This document shows positions 1 to 6,901 of a stretch of 64,000 nt of DNA, one piece after another. Source of the DNA: Nesterenkonia sp. PF2B19. GTDB lineage: Bacteria; Actinomycetota; Actinomycetes; Actinomycetales; Micrococcaceae. The notes under the pieces were generated by a model that did no database searches, had not been told where the DNA came from, and saw only the letters and a list, made by a program, of their open reading frames with translations. Made by a program: the position numbers and the translations under genes. Numbering within the stretch: the first letter of the stretch is position 1; each line of letters begins with the position of its first letter. The DNA lies in assembly GCF_001758425.2 (NCBI RefSeq), contig NZ_MDSS02000013.1:1-64000 (forward strand). Reading direction: 5' to 3'.

Positions 1-47
1 CCCTCCGGTGCGTCGCTGGCCTTCTTGCTCCAGTCTGATGTTGCCAT
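1..47 (-). CDS. N-terminus of a probable transposase (partial)
   Basis: An ATG at 47-45 on the minus strand opens a frame reading MATSDWSKKASDAPEG before running off the window. It lies about 50 bases inside the presumed IS end, the usual place for a transposase start. Only 15 residues are visible, so no domain can be named and the call rests on position alone. Confidence 0.3.
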   Translation of the reverse strand, partial: MATSDWSKKASDAPE

Positions 48-99
48 CGTCAAACACCTCTCCGTGATCAAGGTGTTGCGACGATCAGTTGAATCCGCC
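1..99 (-). mobile_element. End of an unidentified insertion sequence, cut by the window edge
   Basis: Reading the minus strand, the IS3 orfB sequence stops abruptly after the codons for SDRGSQ, at base 100. From base 99 leftwards the sequence is unrelated. This new sequence starts GGCGGATTCAACTGATCG and soon contains a small ORF start. The abrupt break inside a catalytic motif, followed by an ORF, is what an inserted IS looks like. The family cannot be fixed from 99 bases; an IS30-like end is a guess. Confidence 0.5.
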
Positions 100-718
100 C
101 TGGCTCCCGCGGTCCGAGTGCACAATGCATCCAGCAGCATCGCGACGACGAGACATCGCGTTATCCAGGGCGTTCACCGCGAGACGGGCCCTCATCCGGT
201 CACTGATCGAGTAGCCGATGATGCGGCCGGAGAACACGTCCTTGATGGCGCAGAGGTAGAGCTTGCCCTCGTCGGTCCAGTGCTCGGTGGGGGGCACCTC
301 CCGCTTGCGGGGGAACGTCGGTCAGCCACAGTTCGTTGATGTCATCGGTGGAGAAGTCCCGCTTCACGAGATCGTCGTGGACCGGTGGCCCGGGACGCTT
401 CCCGTTCTTGCCGCGCTTCTTCCCGAACACGGACCACCACTGGTTGTCCCGGCAGATCTTCCACGCGGTCCGCTCACACATCACCTCGCCGGCCTCGGCG
501 GCTTCGTCGACCAGGAGCCGGTAGCCGTACTCGGGGTCGTCGCGGTGGGCGTCCAGCAGGGCGTTGGCGCGGTAGGCCTCGATCAGCTCGGCCTGGGTGA
601 CCTGTTGATGCCGCCAGCGGTAGTAGGGCTGGCGAGAGAGCTTCAGGACCCGCAGGGACACCGCGACGGGGATCCCATCGGCGGCGAGCTCGCTCACGAG
701 CGGGTAGAACCCTTTCCC
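100..718 (-). pseudogene. IS3 family transposase OrfB, frameshifted and truncated
   Basis: The DDE integrase subunit of the first IS3. After the slippery heptamer the protein reads GFYPLVSELAADGIPVAV and continues to NELWLTDV, the first catalytic Asp region. It then changes frame near 300-315, where a C-run can be re-read to regain TEHWTDEGKLYLCAIKDVFSG. It resumes to the second catalytic Asp (CIVHSDRG) and ends at base 100 by IS insertion, so the DDE glutamate and about 90 C-terminal residues are missing. The protein is inactive. Confidence 0.8.
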
Positions 719-1002
719 GGCAGGTTCGCCTGGGACAGGTAGGCGGCGGCACGGCGGAGGACCTCGTTCTCCTGCTGGAGCAGCCGGATCTGCTTTCGCC
801 CCTCGCGCAGCTCCGTCGACTCCTCCCGAGTCTTGCCGGGGCGGCTGCCGGACTCGATGTCGGCTTGGCGGATCCATTTGTGCAGCGTCATCTCGTGGAC
901 GCCGAAGTCCTTCGCGATCTGCGCGATCGTGACGCCGTCCTCACGGGACCGGGCCACTCGCACGACGTCTTCGCGGAACTCCTGGGGGTAGGGAGCGGGC
1001 AT
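694..1002 (-). CDS. IS3 family transposase OrfA (HTH subunit)
   Basis: About 102 residues. The N-terminal helix-turn-helix (YPQEFREDVVRVAR, then a helix with HEMTLHKWIRQ) is typical of IS3 OrfA, and the leucine-rich C-terminus LLQQENEVLRRAAAYL is the OrfA/OrfB dimerisation zipper. I chose the ATG at 1002; the frame stays open further upstream only because it runs into an ISL3 transposase fragment, giving an artefactual chimeric ORF up to 1179. The 3' end carries a G-GGA-AAG heptamer (712-718), a canonical -1 slippery site from which OrfAB would be made. Confidence 0.8.
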   Translation of the reverse strand: MPAPYPQEFREDVVRVARSREDGVTIAQIAKDFGVHEMTLHKWIRQADIESGSRPGKTREESTELREGRKQIRLLQQENEVLRRAAAYLSQANLPGKGSTRS

Positions 1003-1055
1003 GGTGCACATCCTTCCAGGCCGCCCTGCGGGCAAGCCAGATCGAATGTCACCTA

Positions 1056-1288
1056 TCCGTGCGGCAGCCCCATCCGGTTCAAGTCGTTGCCCGGTCACGC
1101 TCAGACCGAGGCCGTCGAGTCGAGCGAAGGCGGTCAGGTCAGGGCGGCCGAAGTCGGCCGGCGGGGTAGCGTCGGACACGTCGAGGTCTTTCGGATGGAT
1201 GGCGTAGGAACCTCCGTCGTCGGGAGACCTCGACGTCTATCTGCGGACCGACGCGCCCGGCCGATCTACACCCTCATCTGAGAAGACC
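1056..1288 (-). mobile_element. ISL3-family element, left-end remnant (copy 1)
   Basis: On the minus strand it starts with a terminal repeat like GGTCTTCTCAGATGAGGG, then a transposase N-terminus reading DATPPADFGRPDLTAFARLDGLGLSVTGQRLEPDG, which matches the start of actinobacterial ISL3 transposases. It ends where the IS3 remnant begins. About 165 bases (1124-1288) are repeated at 3402-3567 in the same orientation with only a few differences. Confidence 0.65.
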
Positions 1289-1528
1289 CCTGAAACGTAT
1301 TCGACGATGACGGGACCGGCGAGGAGGAGGGCGCGGTGAGCTACAGGAATGGAGCTTGCTCGGCTTCGACGCCGCCGCAAGCTCCGGTGAAACGGTCGGT
1401 ACTGGTCGGTCGTCGTCGGTCACCACCGGATGGCGGCGTCCCCCACGCTCGGCGTTTGCGCAGGTCAGCGGCTCGTTCGCCCAGTGGGCGCAATCAAGCG
1501 ATAGACGCAAAGCCGACGTGATTAGGTC

Positions 1529-1555
1529 GTCGGTTCGATTCCGACAGGCGGCTCC
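1529..1555 (+). other. tRNA 3'-end-like fragment (T-arm and acceptor strand)
   Basis: GTCGG-TTCGATT-CCGAC forms a perfect five-base-pair T-stem with a canonical TTCGAXX loop. It is followed by AGGCGGC, a possible 3' acceptor strand, then TCC. A matching 5' acceptor (GCCGCCT) and a normal anticodon arm are not visible upstream, so this is a partial tRNA. Such fragments are left when an element integrates into a tRNA gene, which would fit the IS-rich surroundings. The att-site reading is inference. Confidence 0.45.
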
Positions 1556-1564
1556 GGCGAACAG

Positions 1565-1594
1565 CCCCTGACCTGCGGAAACGCAGGGCAGGGG
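1565..1594 (+). terminator. Strong hairpin with GAAA tetraloop
   Basis: CCCCTG-A-CCTGCG, loop GAAA, CGCAGG-G-CAGGGG: 12 base pairs with one A/G mismatch, ten bases after the tRNA-like fragment. The position and stability suit a tRNA transcription terminator, although no U-run follows, as is common in high-GC actinobacteria. Confidence 0.55.
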
Positions 1595-1812
1595 CGGTTC
1601 GGTCCTGGTGGTCGCGCGATGCGCTGGCCTCACGGCTCTGCCCGACACCGACGTCGCTCTCCTCTGCGACGGACCCCTCGCCGGCTGAGCGCTCGCGGCC
1701 GGCATCCTGTCCGTGTGCCGATAGGCCTCGCACCGCTCGGCAACGCAGCATGGCGTTGCGTCGCGACCTGGCGACGGCTCGGCGGGGCGCGACCGTCTCG
1801 TGCGTTGGCGGA

Positions 1813-2124
1813 CTACGGGAGCTTGGACGCGAGGACGTCGGCCGCCAGGATCTCGGGTGCTGCGCCGAGGAGGTGCTGGTTGGCCATCAGGGCTGCGACG
1901 ATGGCGCCGTTGGCGTGGGCGTCGCGAGCGGCCTCGTCGGGGAATGCATCGAAGATCCAGAAGGTGTCGGCGTGGGTCCTGACCGCGAACCAGACAATCG
2001 TTCCTACTTCTTCGTTGGCGAGCGCGACAGCGCCGGCGAGCAGATCGGCGAGCGCGTCGTGCTGTCCATCGGCCGCGACGATCTTGGCGACGAAGGCATA
2101 CGGAAGTGATGCGGGTGTGGACAT
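1813..2124 (-). CDS. ABM-domain protein (putative quinol monooxygenase type)
   Basis: 103 residues, about the size of a single dimeric alpha/beta-barrel ABM domain. Visible features are the opening strand YAFVAKIVAADGQHDALADLL, the middle strand TIVWFAVRTHADTFWIFDAFPDEAARDAHANG, and the end HLLGAAPEILAADVL. The spacing matches YgiN-like monooxygenases and related small stress proteins that oxidise or bind quinone-like compounds. I chose the ATG at 2124 because it follows AAGGAGAG; a longer frame to 2205 lacks a ribosome site. It is divergent from the AraC/GlxA regulator at 2232, which probably controls it. The substrate is unknown. Confidence 0.75.
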   Translation of the reverse strand: MSTPASLPYAFVAKIVAADGQHDALADLLAGAVALANEEVGTIVWFAVRTHADTFWIFDAFPDEAARDAHANGAIVAALMANQHLLGAAPEILAADVLASKLP

Positions 2125-2231
2125 GAGGGACTCTCCTTGAAATCGGGGTTCTTCGTGGGACGAGTTCAGCGTATGACGAGCGAGGGCCGGTGGGAAGTGG
2201 CGCATACGGCAGTATTGCTATTGTTTACGTC

Positions 2232-3173
2232 ATGCGTATCGGACTGATCGCGATCGACGGCTGCTTCGGTTCGGCTATCGCGTCGATCATCGACATCGTG
2301 CGGGTGGCCGACGGAGCCCGCCGCGATGTCGACCCGCGGATCGACCCGATCAAACTCGCCATCCTCGGACCGAAACGGCGAGTGACCACGACGGCATCGA
2401 TGACCCTGTCGGTGGACCACCCACTGTCGGAGTCCGCAGAGTTCGACGTGGTCGTCGTCCCTGCGCTTGGAACCCTTACGGCCGCCGCTACCAACGACGC
2501 CCTCCAGAGCCGAGATGCTCGTTCGGTCATCGCCTCGCTCGGGCGCCTCGACGAGGCGACCACCCGGATCGCCGCAGCGTGCACCGGCGTGTTCGCCGTC
2601 GCCGAGACCGGACGGATGCATCATCGGCGGGCGACGACCAGCTGGTTCCTGGGGCCGGAGTTCCTGAAGCGCTATCCGACCGTCGCCCTCGATCTCGACA
2701 CCATGGTCGTGGTCGACGGGAACCTCGTCACCGCCGGCGCCGCGTTCGCCCACATCGACCTCGCGCTCTCACTCGTGCGATCGATCAGCCCCGACCTGGC
2801 CCAACATGTCGCCAAGCTCCTCATCATCGACGAGCGTCCGTCGCAGGCGGCCTTCGTCGCCTACGAACATCTCCGGCACGAGGACCCGATCGTCGTCGAG
2901 TTCGAACGCTTCGTGCGCGCCCGCCTGGACGAACCGTTCAACGTCGCCTTCGTCGCGCAGTCGCTCGGCACCAGCCGGCGCACCCTCGAACGACGAGTCC
3001 GTGCGGCGCTCAACCTCACTCCGCTCGGCTTCGTCCAACGGCTTCGCATCGAACGAGCTCGGCACCTCTCAGCAACCACGGACCTCACCTCCGCCGAGAT
3101 CGCGCTACGGGTCGGCTACGCGAACGCCGAGACTCTGCGCTCCCTCCTGCGTAGGGAGCGACGCCGTTCCTGA
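2232..3173 (+). CDS. GlxA-like AraC family transcriptional regulator
   Basis: 313 residues in two domains. Residues 1-190 are a DJ-1/PfpI-like (class I amidotransferase-like) domain, with IAAACTGVFAVAETG around the nucleophile elbow and RRATTSWFLGPEFLKRYP. Residues about 215-313 are an AraC HTH pair (FNVAFVAQSLGTSRRTLERRVRAALNLTPLGFVQRLRIERARHLS, then a second HTH ending VGYANAETLRSLLRRE). The ATG at 2232 begins the conserved MRIGLIAIDG strand. It is a cytoplasmic DNA-binding regulator, divergent from the ABM gene with 107 bases between starts, so the ABM gene is the likely target. The ligand is unknown. Confidence 0.85.
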   Translation: MRIGLIAIDGCFGSAIASIIDIVRVADGARRDVDPRIDPIKLAILGPKRRVTTTASMTLSVDHPLSESAEFDVVVVPALGTLTAAATNDALQSRDARSVIASLGRLDEATTRIAAACTGVFAVAETGRMHHRRATTSWFLGPEFLKRYPTVALDLDTMVVVDGNLVTAGAAFAHIDLALSLVRSISPDLAQHVAKLLIIDERPSQAAFVAYEHLRHEDPIVVEFERFVRARLDEPFNVAFVAQSLGTSRRTLERRVRAALNLTPLGFVQRLRIERARHLSATTDLTSAEIALRVGYANAETLRSLLRRERRRS

Positions 3174-3401
3174 CCTATCGCCATGCCTGTAGCCGGTGTC
3201 CTAGTGCTCGACTGGAACCACCTCTCAGCACGTCGCGTCGACGCTCCTGCGTCGCCCCTGGACGACCCACTCGACACGCCCGCAGCACAGGCCATGTGAC
3301 GTGTCCCGGCTTCCCGGACGGTCGGGGTTGGGTGGCTGTGATGTCGCTGCGTTCTCGTCGAGAGGATCAGCAGACCCGATCAGAGCCGATTGGGATAAGA
3401 C

Positions 3402-3567
3402 GCGAAGGCGGTCAGGTCAGGGCGGCCGAAGCCGGCCGGCGGGGTAGCGTCGGTCACGTCGAGGTCTTTCGGATGGATGGCGTAGGAACCTCCATCGTCG
3501 GGAGACCTCGACGTCTACCTGCGGACCGACGCGCCCGGCCGACCTACACCCTCATCTGGGAAGAGCC
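3402..3567 (-). mobile_element. ISL3-family element, left-end remnant (copy 2)
   Basis: A near-identical direct repeat of 1124-1288: terminal GGCTCTTCCCAGATGAGGG on the minus strand (the GGCTCTTCC start is typical of ISL3 ends), then the transposase N-terminus DRDATPPAGFGRPDLTAF. Similarity stops at 3402, so only the end survives. It lies 23 bases from the intact IS3. The 230 bases between the AraC gene and this remnant contain nothing I can recognise. Confidence 0.65.
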
Positions 3568-3622
3568 GTTATAGGTCAGAAACGTGTTGCGGGTCTGCTG
3601 AAGGTCTGGTTGACCGTGGGGT

Positions 3623-4507
3623 TTATGCCGCCAGGGCGACGGCTTCTTTGTGAACGGTCTCGTATTCGACCGGGGTCAGCTTACCCAGCCTCCGCTGTCT
3701 GCGGCGGCGATGGTAGGTCGCTTCGATCCAATGGATGATCCGGGCCCGCAGCTCAGCGCGAGTGGCCCAGCAGGCCCTGTTGAGCACGTTCTTCTGCAGC
3801 GTGGAGAAGAAGCTCTCCATCGCAGCATTGTCCCCAGCAGCTCCCACCCGGCCCATGGACCCGGCCAGCTCGTACCCCTTCAGGGCCCGCTGGAATCTCC
3901 GTGAACGAAATTGCCACCCACGGTCCGAGTGAACAATGCACCCGGCTACTTCTGAGGGGCCTCCGCGACGAGCCACAGCATCGTGCAGAGCCGTCACTGC
4001 CAGGCGGGATTTCATCCTGGAATCGATGGCATAGCCCACGATCCGGTTACTGAAGACATCCTTGATCGCGCACAGGTAGAGCTTGCCCTCACCAGTGCGG
4101 TGCTCGGTGATGTCCACTAACCACTTCTGGTTAGCTCCGGTAGCGGTGAAGTCCCGGTCGATGAGGTCATCACAGACCGGCGGGCTCGGCTTTTTATACT
4201 TCTTCCTGCCCTTGCGCTGAGTGACTGAGAAGAGCTGCTGGTGTGAACACAGCCGCCACACCCGCCGTTCAGAGGCCTGGTACCCGGCGGCGGTGAGCTC
4301 ATCGGCGATGAACCGGTGTCCGAACTCAGGATCATCAGCATGAACATCTATCGCGGCGTTGAGCAGGTGGGCCTCATCCCAATCCCGCTGAGAGATCGGC
4401 GCTGCTGCCCATTTATAGAAGGCCTGCTTAGAAAAGCCCAGAACCCGGCAGGTCACCGCCACCGGCACCCCGGCAGCGGCAAGGTCACGGACCAGCGGGA
4501 ACATCAT
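3623..4507 (-). CDS. IS3 family transposase OrfB (DDE integrase)
   Basis: 294 residues, full length. An N-terminal HTH_21-type region (FSKQAFYKW) precedes the rve integrase core. The catalytic DDE residues are visible at WLVDITEH (Asp), CIVHSDRGWQF (Asp) and GDNAAMESFFSTLQ (Glu). The C-terminus has the usual YHRRRRQRRLGKLTPVEYE. The ATG at 4507 overlaps the orfA stop, but the product is probably an OrfAB fusion made by -1 frameshifting at 4507-4513. Confidence 0.92.
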   Translation of the reverse strand: MMFPLVRDLAAAGVPVAVTCRVLGFSKQAFYKWAAAPISQRDWDEAHLLNAAIDVHADDPEFGHRFIADELTAAGYQASERRVWRLCSHQQLFSVTQRKGRKKYKKPSPPVCDDLIDRDFTATGANQKWLVDITEHRTGEGKLYLCAIKDVFSNRIVGYAIDSRMKSRLAVTALHDAVARRGGPSEVAGCIVHSDRGWQFRSRRFQRALKGYELAGSMGRVGAAGDNAAMESFFSTLQKNVLNRACWATRAELRARIIHWIEATYHRRRRQRRLGKLTPVEYETVHKEAVALAA

Positions 4508-4809
4508 TTTGGGGAGGTGCCACCCAGCTTCAGATTCGCCTGGGAGAGATACGCCGCAGCCTCGCGCAAGACCTTATTCGCCTGCTCAAGCTCACGGATC
4601 CGGCGCAGCATCTTCGCCTGCTCCCGGGACTCCTCAGCGTCCTTGGCCGGCTCGATCCCTTGCTCTTCGAGCTTCGCAGCCCGGATCCAGGACTGCAGCG
4701 CGGACTTCGAGCAGCCCATATCCGCGCAGACCTGCTTCTGACTCATCCCTCCAGCAACCAGCTCCACAGCGGTGCGGCGGAACTCCTCGGTGTAGACGAC
4801 TTTCGGCAT
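4504..4809 (-). CDS. IS3 family transposase OrfA (HTH subunit)
   Basis: 101 residues: HTH (YTEEFRRTAVELVAGGMSQKQVCADMGCSKSALQSWIRAA) followed by a leucine zipper (KMLRRIRELEQANKVLREAAAYLSQANL). The ATG at 4809 starts MPKVVYTEEF; the frame is open upstream to 4884 but that part includes the terminal repeat. It ends in TGA overlapping the orfB start codon. Confidence 0.9.
   Translation of the reverse strand: MPKVVYTEEFRRTAVELVAGGMSQKQVCADMGCSKSALQSWIRAAKLEEQGIEPAKDAEESREQAKMLRRIRELEQANKVLREAAAYLSQANLKLGGTSPK
4507..4513 (-). promoter_or_regulatory. Programmed -1 frameshift site of the intact IS3
   Basis: The last sense codons of orfA read C-CCA-AAA followed by TGA. This fits the X-XXY-YYZ slippery rule, and a -1 slip enters the orfB frame directly. 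The older IS3 remnant carries the equivalent G-GGA-AAG at 712-718, so the mechanism is conserved between the two elements. Confidence 0.7.
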
Positions 4810-4889
4810 GACTTCCATCCTTCCTGCTTTCTCAGCAGTCTTGAAGTCAACCGAACCTTCAGCAGACCCCACAGACCCCCGCACGATCT

Positions 4890-5092
4890 CCCCGCCCAGC
4901 TTTCAGAGTACGACTGTCACGGACTATCTCCATGACGGGTACTGGCTGGAAGCCCCCGATGTCACAGGTGACGGCACGCCCGACCTGGTCGGCCACGGTC
5001 TGAAGATGGGAGAGCTCTACTGGTATGAGAATCCCACGTGGGAGAAACACATGATCGTCGACAAGATCAAGGAGCCCGTGGGAGGGGCGCAC
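4890..5092 (+). pseudogene. FG-GAP/VCBS repeat protein fragment
   Basis: The frame reads TDYLHDGYWLEAPDVTGDGTPDLVGHGLKMGELYWYENPTWEKHMIVDKIKEP. The D-x-T-G-D-G-x-P-D-L motif is the calcium-binding FG-GAP/VCBS repeat signature. It has no start, because the IS3 end lies at 4869. After GGAH (5092) the sequence turns into unrelated arginine-rich translation and stops at 5158. It is thus an internal piece of an extracellular beta-propeller-type protein whose two ends were lost in rearrangements. Positions 5093-5263 show no gene. Confidence 0.6.
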
Positions 5093-5263
5093 AAGACCCG
5101 ACGCGACGTCCGTCGGCGGGAGATGAACCGCTGGAGTCCCGGTCGGCACTATCGCTGAGCCCTGATGGGCCGGGACTTGCGGAGAAGACTGGCCCGCCGG
5201 TGACTCCGCTTCGAAGCCGCCGCCCACAACGGGAGGCGAGATTAAACTCCAGGCAACGGTGTG

Positions 5264-6436
5264 TCAGGCCTGCGCGCTTCGACGGTGCGTTGACGGCTTC
5301 GACGTCGTGTACGCGGTGTGGGCGGCAAGAGCAGCCGTCACGGCGAGTACGGCGACGCTCAGCACGATCACCGGCAGGTGGTCCATGAGCAGCATCGCGG
5401 CGATCGCGATCACCACCAGCACAGCGGCTGCGATGAACCGGGACCGTGCGAGGCGTCCGAAGCGGGACCGGAGGAACAGCAGGTTCCCCACCAGGTAGAC
5501 GAGCGGACCTGCTGCTGTCACGAGAACTATGGCGGGCGTGAGGTGGTTGTGGGAGAGCCGCAGTTCGATCGACACGGCGACAAGGATCGCACCCAGGACC
5601 ATGAAGGCATGCGCGTATGCGTAAGCCGATCTGAGAGCCCCGGTGGACGAGTTCCCACCGTGGGTGTCAGGGCCGGCAAGGGCGAAGTAGTTCCACCAGA
5701 GCACGAACAGGGAGGCAAAGCCGACGATCAGACTCAGAGCGAGCGACAGAGTGAGCTGGCCGTGGGAGACGATGGTGCCACCCATGAGCAGGATGGACTC
5801 GCCGAGGGCGATGATGAAGACGAGACGGTTGCGCTCGGCCAGGTGCTCGGCGTCCGTATCCCACTGGTGCATGGGGGCTGCGCCGATGCCGGGTATCCGG
5901 TATTGAGTCAACGGGGCCGCGTAGTCGACGAGCACCGCGATCAGCCAGAGACCCAACCGCCACTCGAGGGGCAGTGCTGCGCCGAGGACCCAGAAGATGC
6001 CGGCCAACAGGGTCCACAGCAGCAGCATGCGGTAGTTGGCTGCGAGCTGGTGGCCGCGGTAGGTGATCATCATGAAGGCCGGACGAAGGATGCCCATGAA
6101 AAGGTAGCACCCGACGAACAGCCAGGCTCCGCCGTCGAAGGCACTGGGGATCGCAATCGACATGCCCAGTGCGGCAAGCATGAGCACCCCAGAGAGAAGC
6201 TGCACCGGGGTACGGCTCGGATCCAGCCAGTTCATCGCCCAGGCGGTGTAGTTCCAGCCCCACCACACCGCCGCGAACACCACGATGGTCTGTGCGGCAC
6301 CCTCCCAGGAGAGATGCTCGATGAGCAAGTGCGAGAGCTGGATGATGGCGAAGACGTAGACCAGGTCGAAGAACAGCTCTATTGGGCCCACCTCGGACCG
6401 ACGGTGGCCGGTGCGGGCGAACGGGACGGCAGTCAT
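5264..6436 (-). CDS. Low temperature requirement protein A (LtrA) family membrane protein
   Basis: 390 residues, nearly all hydrophobic, with about 10-12 predicted membrane segments. The N-terminal signature RRSEVGPIELFFDLVYVFAIIQLSHLLIEH is diagnostic of the LtrA family, as is AERNRLVFIIALGESILLMGG in the middle. The family is linked to cold growth in Listeria but has no known biochemical activity. I chose the ATG at 6436 (GAGG about ten bases upstream); the frame is open to 6505. It is co-directional with 6543-6872 and 6902-7657, so it may share the TetR-controlled promoter. Confidence 0.85.
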   Translation of the reverse strand: MTAVPFARTGHRRSEVGPIELFFDLVYVFAIIQLSHLLIEHLSWEGAAQTIVVFAAVWWGWNYTAWAMNWLDPSRTPVQLLSGVLMLAALGMSIAIPSAFDGGAWLFVGCYLFMGILRPAFMMITYRGHQLAANYRMLLLWTLLAGIFWVLGAALPLEWRLGLWLIAVLVDYAAPLTQYRIPGIGAAPMHQWDTDAEHLAERNRLVFIIALGESILLMGGTIVSHGQLTLSLALSLIVGFASLFVLWWNYFALAGPDTHGGNSSTGALRSAYAYAHAFMVLGAILVAVSIELRLSHNHLTPAIVLVTAAGPLVYLVGNLLFLRSRFGRLARSRFIAAAVLVVIAIAAMLLMDHLPVIVLSVAVLAVTAALAAHTAYTTSKPSTHRRSAQA

Positions 6437-6542
6437 TGGTGGCGAACCTCGCATGCTCGTGTCGTGCGTGAGTATCGAATGCGGCAGCACTGAGCGGGCG
6501 CCCATCTGGCTGGACGCCCGCTCGAGTGACCAGTGCCGACCT

Positions 6543-6872
6543 TCACCCTTCGCGGATCGTCATCTTCACGATCTTGTCGCCGTCGATGGCGAAGACGAAC
6601 TTCGACCGGCCATTGGCATGGTTGGAGCGCCAATCGCCGATGACGGTGATGGTGTCGTCCGCGACGTCGACCTCCTCGACCTCAAGTGTCCCGCGCGAAC
6701 CGATGAACTCCGTGTCGCTCCACGATTTGATCTGGTCACGCCCGGTGAAGTCACGGCCCCAGTCGTCGACGGACCCCTGCGCGGTGAAGGCATCGAGGAA
6801 AGCTTGCTCGTCGTGGTCGTTGACCGCTGTGATGAACGAGGCGACTGGTTCGGGGATGGTGGGTTCTGCCAT
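6543..6872 (-). CDS. Nuclear transport factor 2/SnoaL-like domain protein
   Basis: 109 residues, the size of a single NTF2-like cone fold: helix PEPVASFITAVNDHDEQAFLDAFTAQGSVDDWGRDFTGRDQIKSWSDTEFIGSRG, then curved sheet strands ending KFVFAIDGDKIVKMTIREG. These domains bind or isomerise small hydrophobic molecules or simply dimerise. The ATG at 6872 follows GAGGAAC; the longer frame to 6956 runs into the SDR gene. It lies 29 bases after the SDR stop, and the pair is probably co-transcribed. The substrate cannot be inferred. Confidence 0.75.
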   Translation of the reverse strand: MAEPTIPEPVASFITAVNDHDEQAFLDAFTAQGSVDDWGRDFTGRDQIKSWSDTEFIGSRGTLEVEEVDVADDTITVIGDWRSNHANGRSKFVFAIDGDKIVKMTIREG

Positions 6873-6901
6873 GGGGTGTTCCTCATTTCGTAGGGTCGAG
6901 C

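Larger units (their letters stand above)
100..1055 (-). mobile_element. IS3-family element, truncated remnant
   Basis: It contains an orfA (694-1002) and a broken orfB (100-718) in the IS3 arrangement. Its outer right end is near 1050-1060, where ISL3-type coding sequence resumes, so it appears to have inserted into an ISL3 transposase gene. The left part was lost or separated when another IS inserted at base 99/100. It is a different element from the intact IS3 at 3591-4869: the proteins align along their length but differ at many positions. Confidence 0.75.
1289..1812. other. Gene-free stretch with tRNA-like fragment and hairpin
   Basis: I find no credible coding region here. The minus-strand frame at 1274-1705 reads CRNRTDDLITSAL, which is a translation of a tRNA T-arm and not a gene. 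The stretch holds the T-arm/acceptor-like fragment (1529-1555) and a strong hairpin (1565-1594). The remainder shows nothing recognisable. Confidence 0.5.
3591..4869 (-). mobile_element. Intact IS3-family insertion sequence
   Basis: About 1.28 kb with orfA and orfB overlapping in the -1 arrangement. The terminal inverted repeats are visible: the left end reads GGGTCTGCTGAAGGTCTGG and the right end, on the other strand, GGGTCTGCTGAAGGTTCGG, both continuing TTGAC. No obvious target duplication is seen. It separates an ISL3 remnant on the left from a broken FG-GAP gene on the right. With both frames and both ends intact it could still be mobile. Confidence 0.88.

Noticed and set aside
694-1179. 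161-residue chimeric transposase
   Set aside because: Its N-terminal 55 residues come from an ISL3 transposase into which IS3 inserted; the real OrfA starts at 1002.
1274-1705. Minus-strand frame containing RNRTDDL
   Set aside because: That peptide is the reverse translation of a tRNA T-arm and is a well-known annotation artefact.
5318-6493. 391-codon plus-strand frame opposite ltrA
   Set aside because: Antisense shadow; the LtrA frame has family motifs and membrane segments, this one has neither.
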